From assembly GCA_024643425.1 (NCBI GenBank), contig JAHEMY010000017.1:1-34144 (forward strand): a stretch of DNA of 34,144 bases. The letters are read 5' to 3'. Under the pieces are notes generated by a model. The model was given only the letters and a program-made list of their open reading frames with translations. It did not search any database and had not been told where the DNA came from. Below are positions 28,094 to 34,144 of this stretch, piece by piece. A program made the translations under genes and the position numbers. The stretch is from Flavobacteriaceae bacterium. GTDB taxonomy: Bacteria > Bacteroidota > Bacteroidia > Flavobacteriales > Flavobacteriaceae. The stretch's first letter is position 1. Each line of letters begins with the position of its first letter.

Positions 28094-30562
28094 TTATCCT
28101 TCGAAACCTTCGCCATCATAATCACCATTGCCTCCTCTTCTTTGACGCTCTTTTTTCTGGTTAAATCGATAGGTGAGTGAGAGTGTAAATTGTCGTTCGC
28201 GCCATTGAAATTCATTATCACTAATAAAACTAGGCGTGGTAGTCAGGGATCTACGCTTGCGAGAGTTAAACAAGTCACTTACGTTAAATCCAACGGTAGC
28301 ATTATCGTTCATAAAGTCTTTACTAAAGGCCAAATCAACCGAGAGAATTCCTTCATTTTCCGTTTGCGCATTATTGTCTGGACCTCTATAGAATACATTG
28401 GTTTGCCAGTCTATTTTGGTTGGCAAGGTCACTTTCGCGCTTCCACGAGTAAACCAGCTTGTGTTTTTGGCTCCATAATCGACCTCGTTAAACGATCCTT
28501 CGCTTTCAAACTGGAAGAAGTTGAAACTTCCGTTAAGTCGAAGCCATCGCGTTGGATTGTATAAAACACCCAATTCCGCTCCGATACGTTGGTTGGTGGA
28601 AAGGTTTATAGGGATGGTACGAATAATTGGAATTCCGTTTGGGGTAAGTAGTCCGGTATCTTCTTGAACACGTTCGAACGAATCGGTTTCATATTGATAA
28701 TATACCGAAGAAGTTAAGGTAATCTTGGACCATCGTCTCAAATACCCTAAATCAAAAGCACTTGCGTAGGCAGGGTTTAGATTGGGATTTCCTTGAAAGA
28801 TGTTTGCTTCACTCGATCGTGAAGGAAAAGGATTGATGTACCAACTACGCGGACGATTAATACGGCGGTTATATCCTAGGGTAATGTTCTCACTTTCTCC
28901 CAGTTCGTAAACGAGATTTACCGTAGGGAAGAGGCCTAAAAAGTTTTTATCGAAATTAATAAATAATTCATCGTTGGTCTGGGAGGTAACATCTGTAGCA
29001 CTTACTTCTCCCTTTAATTGGGTATTCTCTAAACGCAACCCTAAGAGAAATGAAAATTGACCAAACTTATTTCCATATTGGCTATAAGCAGCCATGACGT
29101 TTTCAGTAAAATCGAAAATATTTGAAAGGCTATCGTTTCTTACAAACGCACCACCAGTAACTTGTTGCTCCAACAACAAGTAATCGGTAATGGTGTTTTC
29201 AAACGTACCTCTAAAACCTGCTTCGAACTGAGCATTTTCTCCAATAGGGAGCACATAGTCTGCTTGAATTAAATATTCTTTCTGATCTTCTATTTCGGTG
29301 ATTCGCTCCGAGGGAAGTATATCGGTATCGGGGAAGGAATTAAATTCTTCTATGAGCGATTTTTGAGTTTCACTGCCGGTTTCCCACTGGAAATCGGCTG
29401 TAAGTTTATGTCCATTTGTATCAAAATCATTCACATAATTCAGCGAAAGTTGAAAATTCTCGTCATCTTCTCCCTCTGTTTCATTTCTATTTCGCGCAGT
29501 AACGAGCGCATCGTCCAATCCAAATTCTTGAGTGAAATTGGTTGTAAAATCGTTATCGTCACTCATGCGATAAAACCCGGAGGCCGTTAGGGAAGACGAC
29601 TTTGTTAAGAAATACTCAATCCCTAGATTGGTGTTAAATCCTTGACGTACTCTGTTGTACTTTCGATCTTCTATCACCGAAGGATTTTCAACCGACTCTC
29701 CAAAATACGTGTTATTGAAATTCGCATTTCCGGGATTCTCGTTGTAGCGAACCCCTGTTGTATTGAAAATATTGAATTTATCAGTTCTTAGATTTATGTT
29801 TCCTGTAACATTACTTCCGAACGGATGTGAGAAGTTGGACTGAATGGAGCCATTTAGGCCTAATGTTTTTTCTTTTCTTAAAATTATATTCAAAATACCC
29901 GCAGTACCTTCTGCATCATACCTAGCGGAAGGAGAGGTAATTACCTCAACACGCTCAATTGCCTCGGCAGGCAGTTGTCGCAAAGCATCGGTATCGCCAA
30001 AACCAGCGATGGCCGAGGGTCTTCCGTTAATTAAAATACGTACATTTTCATTTCCTCTCAAGGCAATAGCGCCGTCTACATCTACCGTTACGGATGGAAC
30101 GTTGTTTAATGCATCGCTCACCGTTGCACCACTTGTAGTGAGGTCTTTTCCGATATTATACACTTTTTTATCGAGGCGAATTTGAACTTCCGTTGTTTCT
30201 GCCCGCACCACAACCTCTTCCAAACTCTCTGTGTTTAAAGCCAACTTTACTATAGGAAGTTGTGTATTTTTAACTAATTGTTGCCCGGTTAGTTTTTTTG
30301 TTTTGTATGAAATAAATTCGAACTGTACCGTGTAAAGCCCAGGATTAATCTCAATCGAATAAACTCCTTTTTCATCGGTAATTCCACCGCCGGAAACAGA
30401 TCCATCGGCTTTGATAAAAGCTACGGTCGCATATTCAAGGGGTGCATTTGTTCCCTCTTCTAAAACTTTCCCGGTAATTGTGATATCTGCTGAGCCTTGA
30501 TTTCGCTGGCCAAAAGTAACGGTCGAAATCGAAAAAATTAAGGCAAAAAGTAGGTGCTTCAT
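28094..30562 (-). CDS. Outer-membrane beta-barrel protein, TonB-dependent-receptor-like
   Basis: An 822-residue protein from the ATG at 30562 (MKHLLFALIFSISTVTFGQ is a clean signal peptide; the frame extends five codons to a TTG). Residues about 27-110 form a carboxypeptidase-regulatory-like beta sandwich (ITGKVLEEGTNAPLEYATV). About 115-225 are a plug-like domain (LEEVVVRAE, ALNNVPSVTVDVDGAIALRG, VRILINGRPSA, ERVEVITSPSARYDAEGTAGI). The rest is barrel strands ending SLTYRFNQKKERQRRGGNGDYDG; it ends in a basic glycine-rich tail, not an aromatic residue. This is the outer-membrane beta-barrel family 3 type. The ligand is unknown; TerC downstream hints at a metal link. Confidence 0.88.
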   Translation of the reverse strand: MKHLLFALIFSISTVTFGQRNQGSADITITGKVLEEGTNAPLEYATVAFIKADGSVSGGGITDEKGVYSIEINPGLYTVQFEFISYKTKKLTGQQLVKNTQLPIVKLALNTESLEEVVVRAETTEVQIRLDKKVYNIGKDLTTSGATVSDALNNVPSVTVDVDGAIALRGNENVRILINGRPSAIAGFGDTDALRQLPAEAIERVEVITSPSARYDAEGTAGILNIILRKEKTLGLNGSIQSNFSHPFGSNVTGNINLRTDKFNIFNTTGVRYNENPGNANFNNTYFGESVENPSVIEDRKYNRVRQGFNTNLGIEYFLTKSSSLTASGFYRMSDDNDFTTNFTQEFGLDDALVTARNRNETEGEDDENFQLSLNYVNDFDTNGHKLTADFQWETGSETQKSLIEEFNSFPDTDILPSERITEIEDQKEYLIQADYVLPIGENAQFEAGFRGTFENTITDYLLLEQQVTGGAFVRNDSLSNIFDFTENVMAAYSQYGNKFGQFSFLLGLRLENTQLKGEVSATDVTSQTNDELFINFDKNFLGLFPTVNLVYELGESENITLGYNRRINRPRSWYINPFPSRSSEANIFQGNPNLNPAYASAFDLGYLRRWSKITLTSSVYYQYETDSFERVQEDTGLLTPNGIPIIRTIPINLSTNQRIGAELGVLYNPTRWLRLNGSFNFFQFESEGSFNEVDYGAKNTSWFTRGSAKVTLPTKIDWQTNVFYRGPDNNAQTENEGILSVDLAFSKDFMNDNATVGFNVSDLFNSRKRRSLTTTPSFISDNEFQWRERQFTLSLTYRFNQKKERQRRGGNGDYDGEGFEG

Positions 30563-30636
30563 GATGGTTTTTCGCAATTTGACTACGAAATTAACCTTAG
30601 GTTTAAGCTTGTGCTCCCAAATTTCTGTTAAACTTT

Positions 30637-30978
30637 TTATAGAATTTCTTTAACAAATTCTGGAGGTCGCCCAATACGCGCTTTCCCGTTTTTTATAACG
30701 ATAGGACGTTCAATAAGTTTTGGGTGTTCAATCATTATTTGAATCAATTTCTCGGAGGAAAGCTGCTGACTTCTATATTGCTCTTTCCAGATGGGCTCAT
30801 TTTTTCGAATTAAATCGAGAGGCTTTATTTTCAGCAGTTTGAGAATGTGATGCAAATCTTTCGAGGAAGGAGGATTTTTAAGGTATTCAATAATTTCAAT
30901 TTCCTCACCGGCATCTTTTAATATTTCTAGTGTTTCTCTAGATTTTGCACAGCGTGGATTGTGATAAATTTGGGTCAT
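30637..30978 (-). CDS. ArsC/Spx-family arsenate reductase-like protein
   Basis: A 113-residue thioredoxin-fold protein with the ArsC catalytic motif H-x3-C-x3-R at His6, Cys10 and Arg14 (HNPRCAKSR), IIEYLKNPPSSKDL and the substrate-site IERPIVIKNGKARIGRPPE. ArsC reduces arsenate using glutaredoxin and glutathione. In Bacteroidota these stand-alone copies are common and often outside arsenic operons; no arsR, arsB or acr3 gene is near, so the role may be different. Starts 27 bases after the PfkB-type kinase gene. Confidence 0.9.
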   Translation of the reverse strand: MTQIYHNPRCAKSRETLEILKDAGEEIEIIEYLKNPPSSKDLHHILKLLKIKPLDLIRKNEPIWKEQYRSQQLSSEKLIQIMIEHPKLIERPIVIKNGKARIGRPPEFVKEIL

Positions 30979-31005
30979 TTCAACAGTAATTTCGGATAAG
31001 TCAAG

Positions 31006-31989
31006 CTAGACTTTTTGATAGACTTTATCGAGAATGGCTTTGGTTTCTTCATATGACTTAAAAACTTCAAAGGTTTTACCCTGGGTACGTTGTGCGCCCA
31101 TAGCATTTCCATATTGCGCTGCCTGAATAAAGTCGTTGGCATTGTCTAAAAGACTAAATGCGATTCCACCGGCGAAGGAATCGCCACAGCCTGTTGTATC
31201 GACTACATGACTCACCGGAACCGAAGGGACCAATTCTTGATGGAGTTCTCCATCGACCAACGTGTACACCATCACTCCTCTTGAATCTAAAGTGACATAA
31301 AGGGCACGAAGGCCATGACTAAGACAGTATTTTGCAAATTCGGGTAATTGTTCCGGGTCTATTTCGTCGTTGGTTTTAAGATCGTCCAAAGAGTATTCAT
31401 TTTTAAACCAACTGCAATTGGCCTCTTCTAAATTCATCTTTAATACATCGATGTAAGGAAGCCAAAGGTCACGATCCACCCAAAACTTTGTTACTCTTTC
31501 ACCACGGACTGTTAAGGCAGTAGTAGGTCCGTGAGCATCAAATACAATCGATGCATTGCTATTTTCTTTTATATAAATAAGCGTTTCTAAAGGCACTTCA
31601 AAATCGGTTACTGGAACACAAACAAATACCTCGCAATCCAAGAGCGGTTTTACATCTTCTGGCATGATGGGTTTCATAAATGCCGTTTGAGTTTCCACAC
31701 GCTTGTTTTGGTCAAGAAAGCGAAGTTGAATCACATCCCCTTGATCGGCTTTCGATGAGATATGTTCTGTATGGATATTCTTATAGGGTTCGAAAAGCGC
31801 TTTTATACCTGCTTCATCTTGTTTTCGGATGTGGGTTACAGGGTAAATATCTCCCTTCTCACCCAATAAGCTGGAGATGGCGATGGCGGTATGAGTAGCA
31901 CAGCCATACTTTTGAATTATTTCATTATTGTGGGTAATAATATAATCCCTTGGAATAGGCCCTAAAACCGCAATTTTATGTTTTGTCAT
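31006..31989 (-). CDS. PfkB-family carbohydrate kinase
   Basis: A 327-residue kinase from the ATG at 31989; a TTG two codons upstream is in frame but not preferred. The PfkB signature 2 is DTTGCGDSFAGG (264-275) with catalytic Asp270. An N-terminal glycine-poor sheet (KIAVLGPIPRDYII) and the sugar-pocket region are present, though the usual N-terminal GG signature is replaced by YGCATHTAIAISSLLG. Members phosphorylate sugars, nucleosides or related alcohols. Substrate not assignable. Likely cotranscribed with the downstream ArsC-like gene; 116 bases from the upstream HAD gene. Confidence 0.88.
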   Translation of the reverse strand: MTKHKIAVLGPIPRDYIITHNNEIIQKYGCATHTAIAISSLLGEKGDIYPVTHIRKQDEAGIKALFEPYKNIHTEHISSKADQGDVIQLRFLDQNKRVETQTAFMKPIMPEDVKPLLDCEVFVCVPVTDFEVPLETLIYIKENSNASIVFDAHGPTTALTVRGERVTKFWVDRDLWLPYIDVLKMNLEEANCSWFKNEYSLDDLKTNDEIDPEQLPEFAKYCLSHGLRALYVTLDSRGVMVYTLVDGELHQELVPSVPVSHVVDTTGCGDSFAGGIAFSLLDNANDFIQAAQYGNAMGAQRTQGKTFEVFKSYEETKAILDKVYQKV

Positions 31990-32105
31990 TTTCAATCGTT
32001 AGGTTCTACATAAAGAAGGAATGTACGAAAACCGACGGAAATATTCGTAAAAACAAACCCTAAAATTATCAATCCGATAAATTATTAGAATGATTGTTGA
32101 GAAAG

Positions 32106-32723
32106 TTATAACCGAATACCTAAGGAACGGAGTTCATTTCGAAGTTGTCCGGCATTAGAAAAGTGAATTCCCTTGATGCCAGCTTGTTCACTTCCTACAA
32201 TGTTTTTTAAACTATCGTCAATAAATACCGCTTCAGAAGCTTTAATATCAAAACGAGAGAGCATTAATTTATAAATTTCTTGATGGGGTTTGCGTATACC
32301 TTCATCGCCACTTACCAAAATTCCTTCGAACCATTGAAGCCATTCAAATTTTTGTCGTGCTAAGGGGAAAGTCTCTCCACTCCAATTAGTTAAGGCATAA
32401 ACGCGGTATTCGGGATGATCAATAGCTGCCTTCAAAACTTCAAGCGTATCATCATGAGCATGTCCAAGCATTTCTTCCCAACGGCCGTAATACATCCTAA
32501 TTAAAGATTCGTATTCTGGAAATAACGCAATTCTTTCTTCAGTTGCCTTTGCTAGGGGATACCCTGCATCCTGATTCATATTCCATTCCCAAGCGCAAAC
32601 TTCATTTAAAAACCATTCCATTTTATCGCGATTGCCACGGAATTCTTTTAAATAAACATATTCGGGACTCCAGTCAATCAAGACTCCTCCTAAATCGAAA
32701 ATAAGGGTGGAAATTTTATTCAT
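32106..32723 (-). CDS. HAD phosphatase, FDLGGVL subgroup (YihX-like)
   Basis: A 205-residue HAD subfamily IA protein. Motif I is FDLGGVLIDW with nucleophile Asp10; the usual second aspartate is Gly12, as is normal for the FDLGGVL/FDLGNVL group that includes the glucose-1-phosphate phosphatase YihX. Then ALTNWSGET (motif II), SGDEGIRKPHQEIYKLML (motif III, lysine) and FIDDSLKNIVGSEQAGIKGIHF (motif IV). A sugar phosphate is likely the substrate, which would suit the neighbouring carbohydrate kinase, but this is inference. Confidence 0.9.
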   Translation of the reverse strand: MNKISTLIFDLGGVLIDWSPEYVYLKEFRGNRDKMEWFLNEVCAWEWNMNQDAGYPLAKATEERIALFPEYESLIRMYYGRWEEMLGHAHDDTLEVLKAAIDHPEYRVYALTNWSGETFPLARQKFEWLQWFEGILVSGDEGIRKPHQEIYKLMLSRFDIKASEAVFIDDSLKNIVGSEQAGIKGIHFSNAGQLRNELRSLGIRL

Positions 32724-32781
32724 AGGAAATGGATTAGTGCCCGCTGATAAAAATTATTATTTGTGAGCAGGCTGCTACTTT

Positions 32782-33636
32782 TTAAAAATACGTAATTACG
32801 TATTGAAACGATTCTCCGGGAACTATTTCACTCACTGAAGTTGGAAAACCTTCGTTGTCGTATGCATAAAGATACGTAATCAAGCTTACTCCATCTTTAA
32901 TGACCTTTTTAAGGTTATTCTTATTATAAGGAAATGAATAGCCTTCTAATCCTGTGTAGTAGATTCCGTCGAATTCCCAAAAGAATTCCATAAATCGTTC
33001 TAAATAAACACTCTTCATTTGTCCGAAATAAGGGTTGGTGTTCATGTCGTAAAGAAAGGTAAATTCATTGAGTAGATTGTCGTCCAAATCAAAGCGCAAG
33101 ATTCTATCTATGTTCCCATTTGCATCATAGAAGAGGTTTGTATACTGAGTACTTTCTGTAAATTTAATGACACGCCCGGCAGCATTAAGTTCGATTAGAG
33201 CAGAAGCGTTTTCGACACCCTCAATAGTTCCGGTAACGGTGACTAGATTTCCATTATATGACAAGGTTACATCCTCTGAATCGTTTAGGTACCTATTTAA
33301 TCTACCTTGACCATCGTAAGTGAACCCTTGGCTAAAAGTTACATCGTCACTATCGACGTAATTCCATACCGTAGCATTCCCATCTGTGTTATAGCTGGCT
33401 TGAATTTCATAACCAAAGCCGGGATAAGTAGCCGTCCAAACACTTAATAAATCTTCGTCGTTGTATTCGTATTGTACATTAGTTCCCGGGGGCCCTATTT
33501 CCGCTTTTACCATATGTGTTCCGGCCATAGGATCGTCAGGAATATTACTTCCATTGTTTCCACCATCGTCATTTGAACACGAAAAAAATATTAAAGTGAT
33601 TAAGAAGATTCCAGGGAGGTTTCTAAGTTTCATCAT
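32782..33636 (-). CDS. Predicted surface lipoprotein with YD-repeat-like strands
   Basis: A 284-residue protein, starting at adjacent ATGs (33636, 33633). A hydrophobic signal is followed by a lipobox cysteine at Cys20 (FFSC) and SNDDGG, acidic residues typical of surface-exported Bacteroidota lipoproteins. The body repeats short strand-turn units such as VQYEYNDEDLLSVW, ASYNTDGNATVWNY, FTYDGQGRLNRYLN and LFYDANGNIDRIL, like Rhs/YD-type repeats found in many flavobacterial lipoproteins. No catalytic motif. The last codons and stop lie in an 18-base perfect palindrome. Function unknown. Confidence 0.85.
   Translation of the reverse strand: MMKLRNLPGIFLITLIFFSCSNDDGGNNGSNIPDDPMAGTHMVKAEIGPPGTNVQYEYNDEDLLSVWTATYPGFGYEIQASYNTDGNATVWNYVDSDDVTFSQGFTYDGQGRLNRYLNDSEDVTLSYNGNLVTVTGTIEGVENASALIELNAAGRVIKFTESTQYTNLFYDANGNIDRILRFDLDDNLLNEFTFLYDMNTNPYFGQMKSVYLERFMEFFWEFDGIYYTGLEGYSFPYNKNNLKKVIKDGVSLITYLYAYDNEGFPTSVSEIVPGESFQYVITYF
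32787..32804. repeat. 18-base perfect palindrome at the end of the lipoprotein gene
   Basis: AATACGTAATTACGTATT is its own reverse complement. On the minus strand it forms a 7-base-pair stem with AATT loop followed by TTT and the stop codon, so it may serve as an A/T-rich terminator stem. It encodes the last residues of the protein (QYVITY). Confidence 0.5.
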
Positions 33637-33704
33637 AGTATGTTTAAATTGTTTCTATTGTGTCAATAACATTAAAGATTTCAATATCTATAAAGCCTAT
33701 CGTG

Positions 33705-33729
33705 CGATATTTACATGTAAAATTTATCG
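33705..33729. promoter_or_regulatory. Nested inverted repeat between prfB and the lipoprotein gene
   Basis: A 12-base perfect palindrome TTTACATGTAAA (33710-33721) is flanked by CGATA (33705-33709) and TATCG (33725-33729), with a 3-base asymmetry. It lies 69 bases or more before the lipoprotein ATG and after prfB's stop; it could be an operator or a weak end signal. No factor can be named. Confidence 0.3.
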
Positions 33730-33765
33730 TATCACCACCTTTAAAACGTTCATTATTTTCTGAAA

Positions 33766-34144
33766 TTATAAAGAATTCCGTTCTTTTTTTTGACCGGTCA
33801 TCATCAAGAAAGCCTTTAAAAATCCATCAAGGTCTCCATCCAGCACTGCATCGGTGTTACCGGTTTCATGCTGGGTGCGCACATCTTTTATTAATTTATA
33901 AGGATGAAGCACATAATTCCTAATTTGACTTCCCCATTCAATGGCCATTTTTCCGGCTTCGATTTCATCTCTTTGCGCTTGTTGTTTCCGTAATTCGATT
34001 TCATACAATTGAGACTTTAGCATTTGCATCGCTTTTTCTCTGTTTTCCAATTGCGAGCGAGTTTCACTGTTATGAATGACAATACCACTGGGGTGGTGTG
34101 TTAAGATTGCTTTAGTTTCAACCTTATTTACGTTTTGACCACCG
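33766..34144 (-). CDS. prfB: Peptide chain release factor 2, C-terminal part (5' end outside window)
   Basis: The frame is open from the window edge, 125 residues to the stop, and begins with GGQNVNKVETKAILTHHP: the universal GGQ motif (codons 34143-34135) that triggers peptidyl-tRNA hydrolysis in the ribosome. It continues with SGIVIHNSETRSQLENREKAM and IEWGSQIRNYVLHPYKLIKD, the RF2-type C-terminal region (WGSQIRxYVLHPY is RF2-specific versus RF1), ending VLDGDLDGFLKAFL. The SPF tripeptide domain and any programmed frameshift site would be upstream outside the window. A start at 34050 inside this gene is an internal methionine and not a separate gene. Confidence 0.96.
   Translation of the reverse strand, partial: GGQNVNKVETKAILTHHPSGIVIHNSETRSQLENREKAMQMLKSQLYEIELRKQQAQRDEIEAGKMAIEWGSQIRNYVLHPYKLIKDVRTQHETGNTDAVLDGDLDGFLKAFLMMTGQKKERNSL

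Noticed and set aside
30584-30602. TTAACCTTAGGTTTAA inverted repeat before the receptor gene
   Set aside because: Imperfect, short and A/T-rich; expected by chance in this DNA.
30637-30978. Arsenic resistance operon
   Set aside because: Only an ArsC-like gene is present; no regulator, efflux pump or methyltransferase is adjacent.
1-34144. CRISPR arrays, transposons, prophage or toxin-antitoxin modules
   Set aside because: No direct repeat arrays, transposase or integrase motifs, or paired toxin-antitoxin-like small genes were seen; gene content is ordinary chromosomal.

Overview
The window looks like chromosomal core sequence from a member of the Flavobacteriaceae (Bacteroidota), probably a marine or free-living one. 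Several things point there: AT-rich intergenic DNA; Bacteroidota-type -7 boxes (TAnnTTTG) in front of many genes and few Shine-Dalgarno sites; an ettA / S9 peptidase / fused ccsBA / fumC / TerC gene content; lipoproteins with acidic residues after the lipobox cysteine; an OmpA-less outer-membrane beta-barrel receptor with a carboxypeptidase-regulatory-like domain; and a short membrane protein of a kind I know only from flavobacteria. No rRNA, tRNA, CRISPR array, phage or insertion sequence was seen.

Layout. (1) 1-4839, minus strand: a cassette of an RLAN/RimK-type ATP-grasp ligase, a GCS2-type carboxylate-amine ligase, an N-formylglutamate-amidohydrolase-like enzyme (first three overlapping by 1 and 4 bases), then a GNAT acetyltransferase-nitrilase fusion that leaves the window. 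Two ligases plus two amide hydrolases suggest synthesis and turnover of an unknown glutamyl/amide-linked small peptide; this is the best candidate for an undescribed system. (2) 4890-6518, minus: biotin-dependent acyl-CoA carboxylase beta subunit. (3) 6586-11440, plus: a structured GC-rich intergenic element, a 59-aa membrane protein, ettA, a HAD hydrolase and a secreted S9 peptidase closed by a strong terminator. (4) 11391-11830: a 440-base convergent gap. (5) 20509 down to 11831, minus: nine genes with gaps of 0-31 bases (DUF2520 oxidoreductase-like, KdsC-like phosphatase, UbiA prenyltransferase, Maf, lipoprotein, MscS channel, secreted PIG-L deacetylase, a 43-aa single-pass peptide, sodium:solute symporter), likely one long operon with an envelope/lipid/housekeeping flavour.

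(6) 20600-23798: divergent ccsBA, a fused System II cytochrome c maturation protein, whose stop codon lies in a terminator hairpin shared with the opposing gene, a membrane protein carrying a LuxR-type DNA-binding domain. (7) 25222-27091: fumC with its terminator and promoter, then a 56-aa membrane peptide with its own promoter and terminator. (8) 27116-30562, minus: TerC-family protein downstream of an outer-membrane beta-barrel receptor. (9) 30637-34144, minus: ArsC-like reductase, PfkB kinase, HAD phosphatase, a surface-type lipoprotein, and the 3' part of prfB (release factor 2), whose GGQ motif sits at the window edge.

Three real small genes were added by reading (6697-6876 trimmed, 13541-13672, 26851-27021), and several starts were moved to ATG codons that place signal peptides correctly. 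All functions are from motif recognition without database searches.
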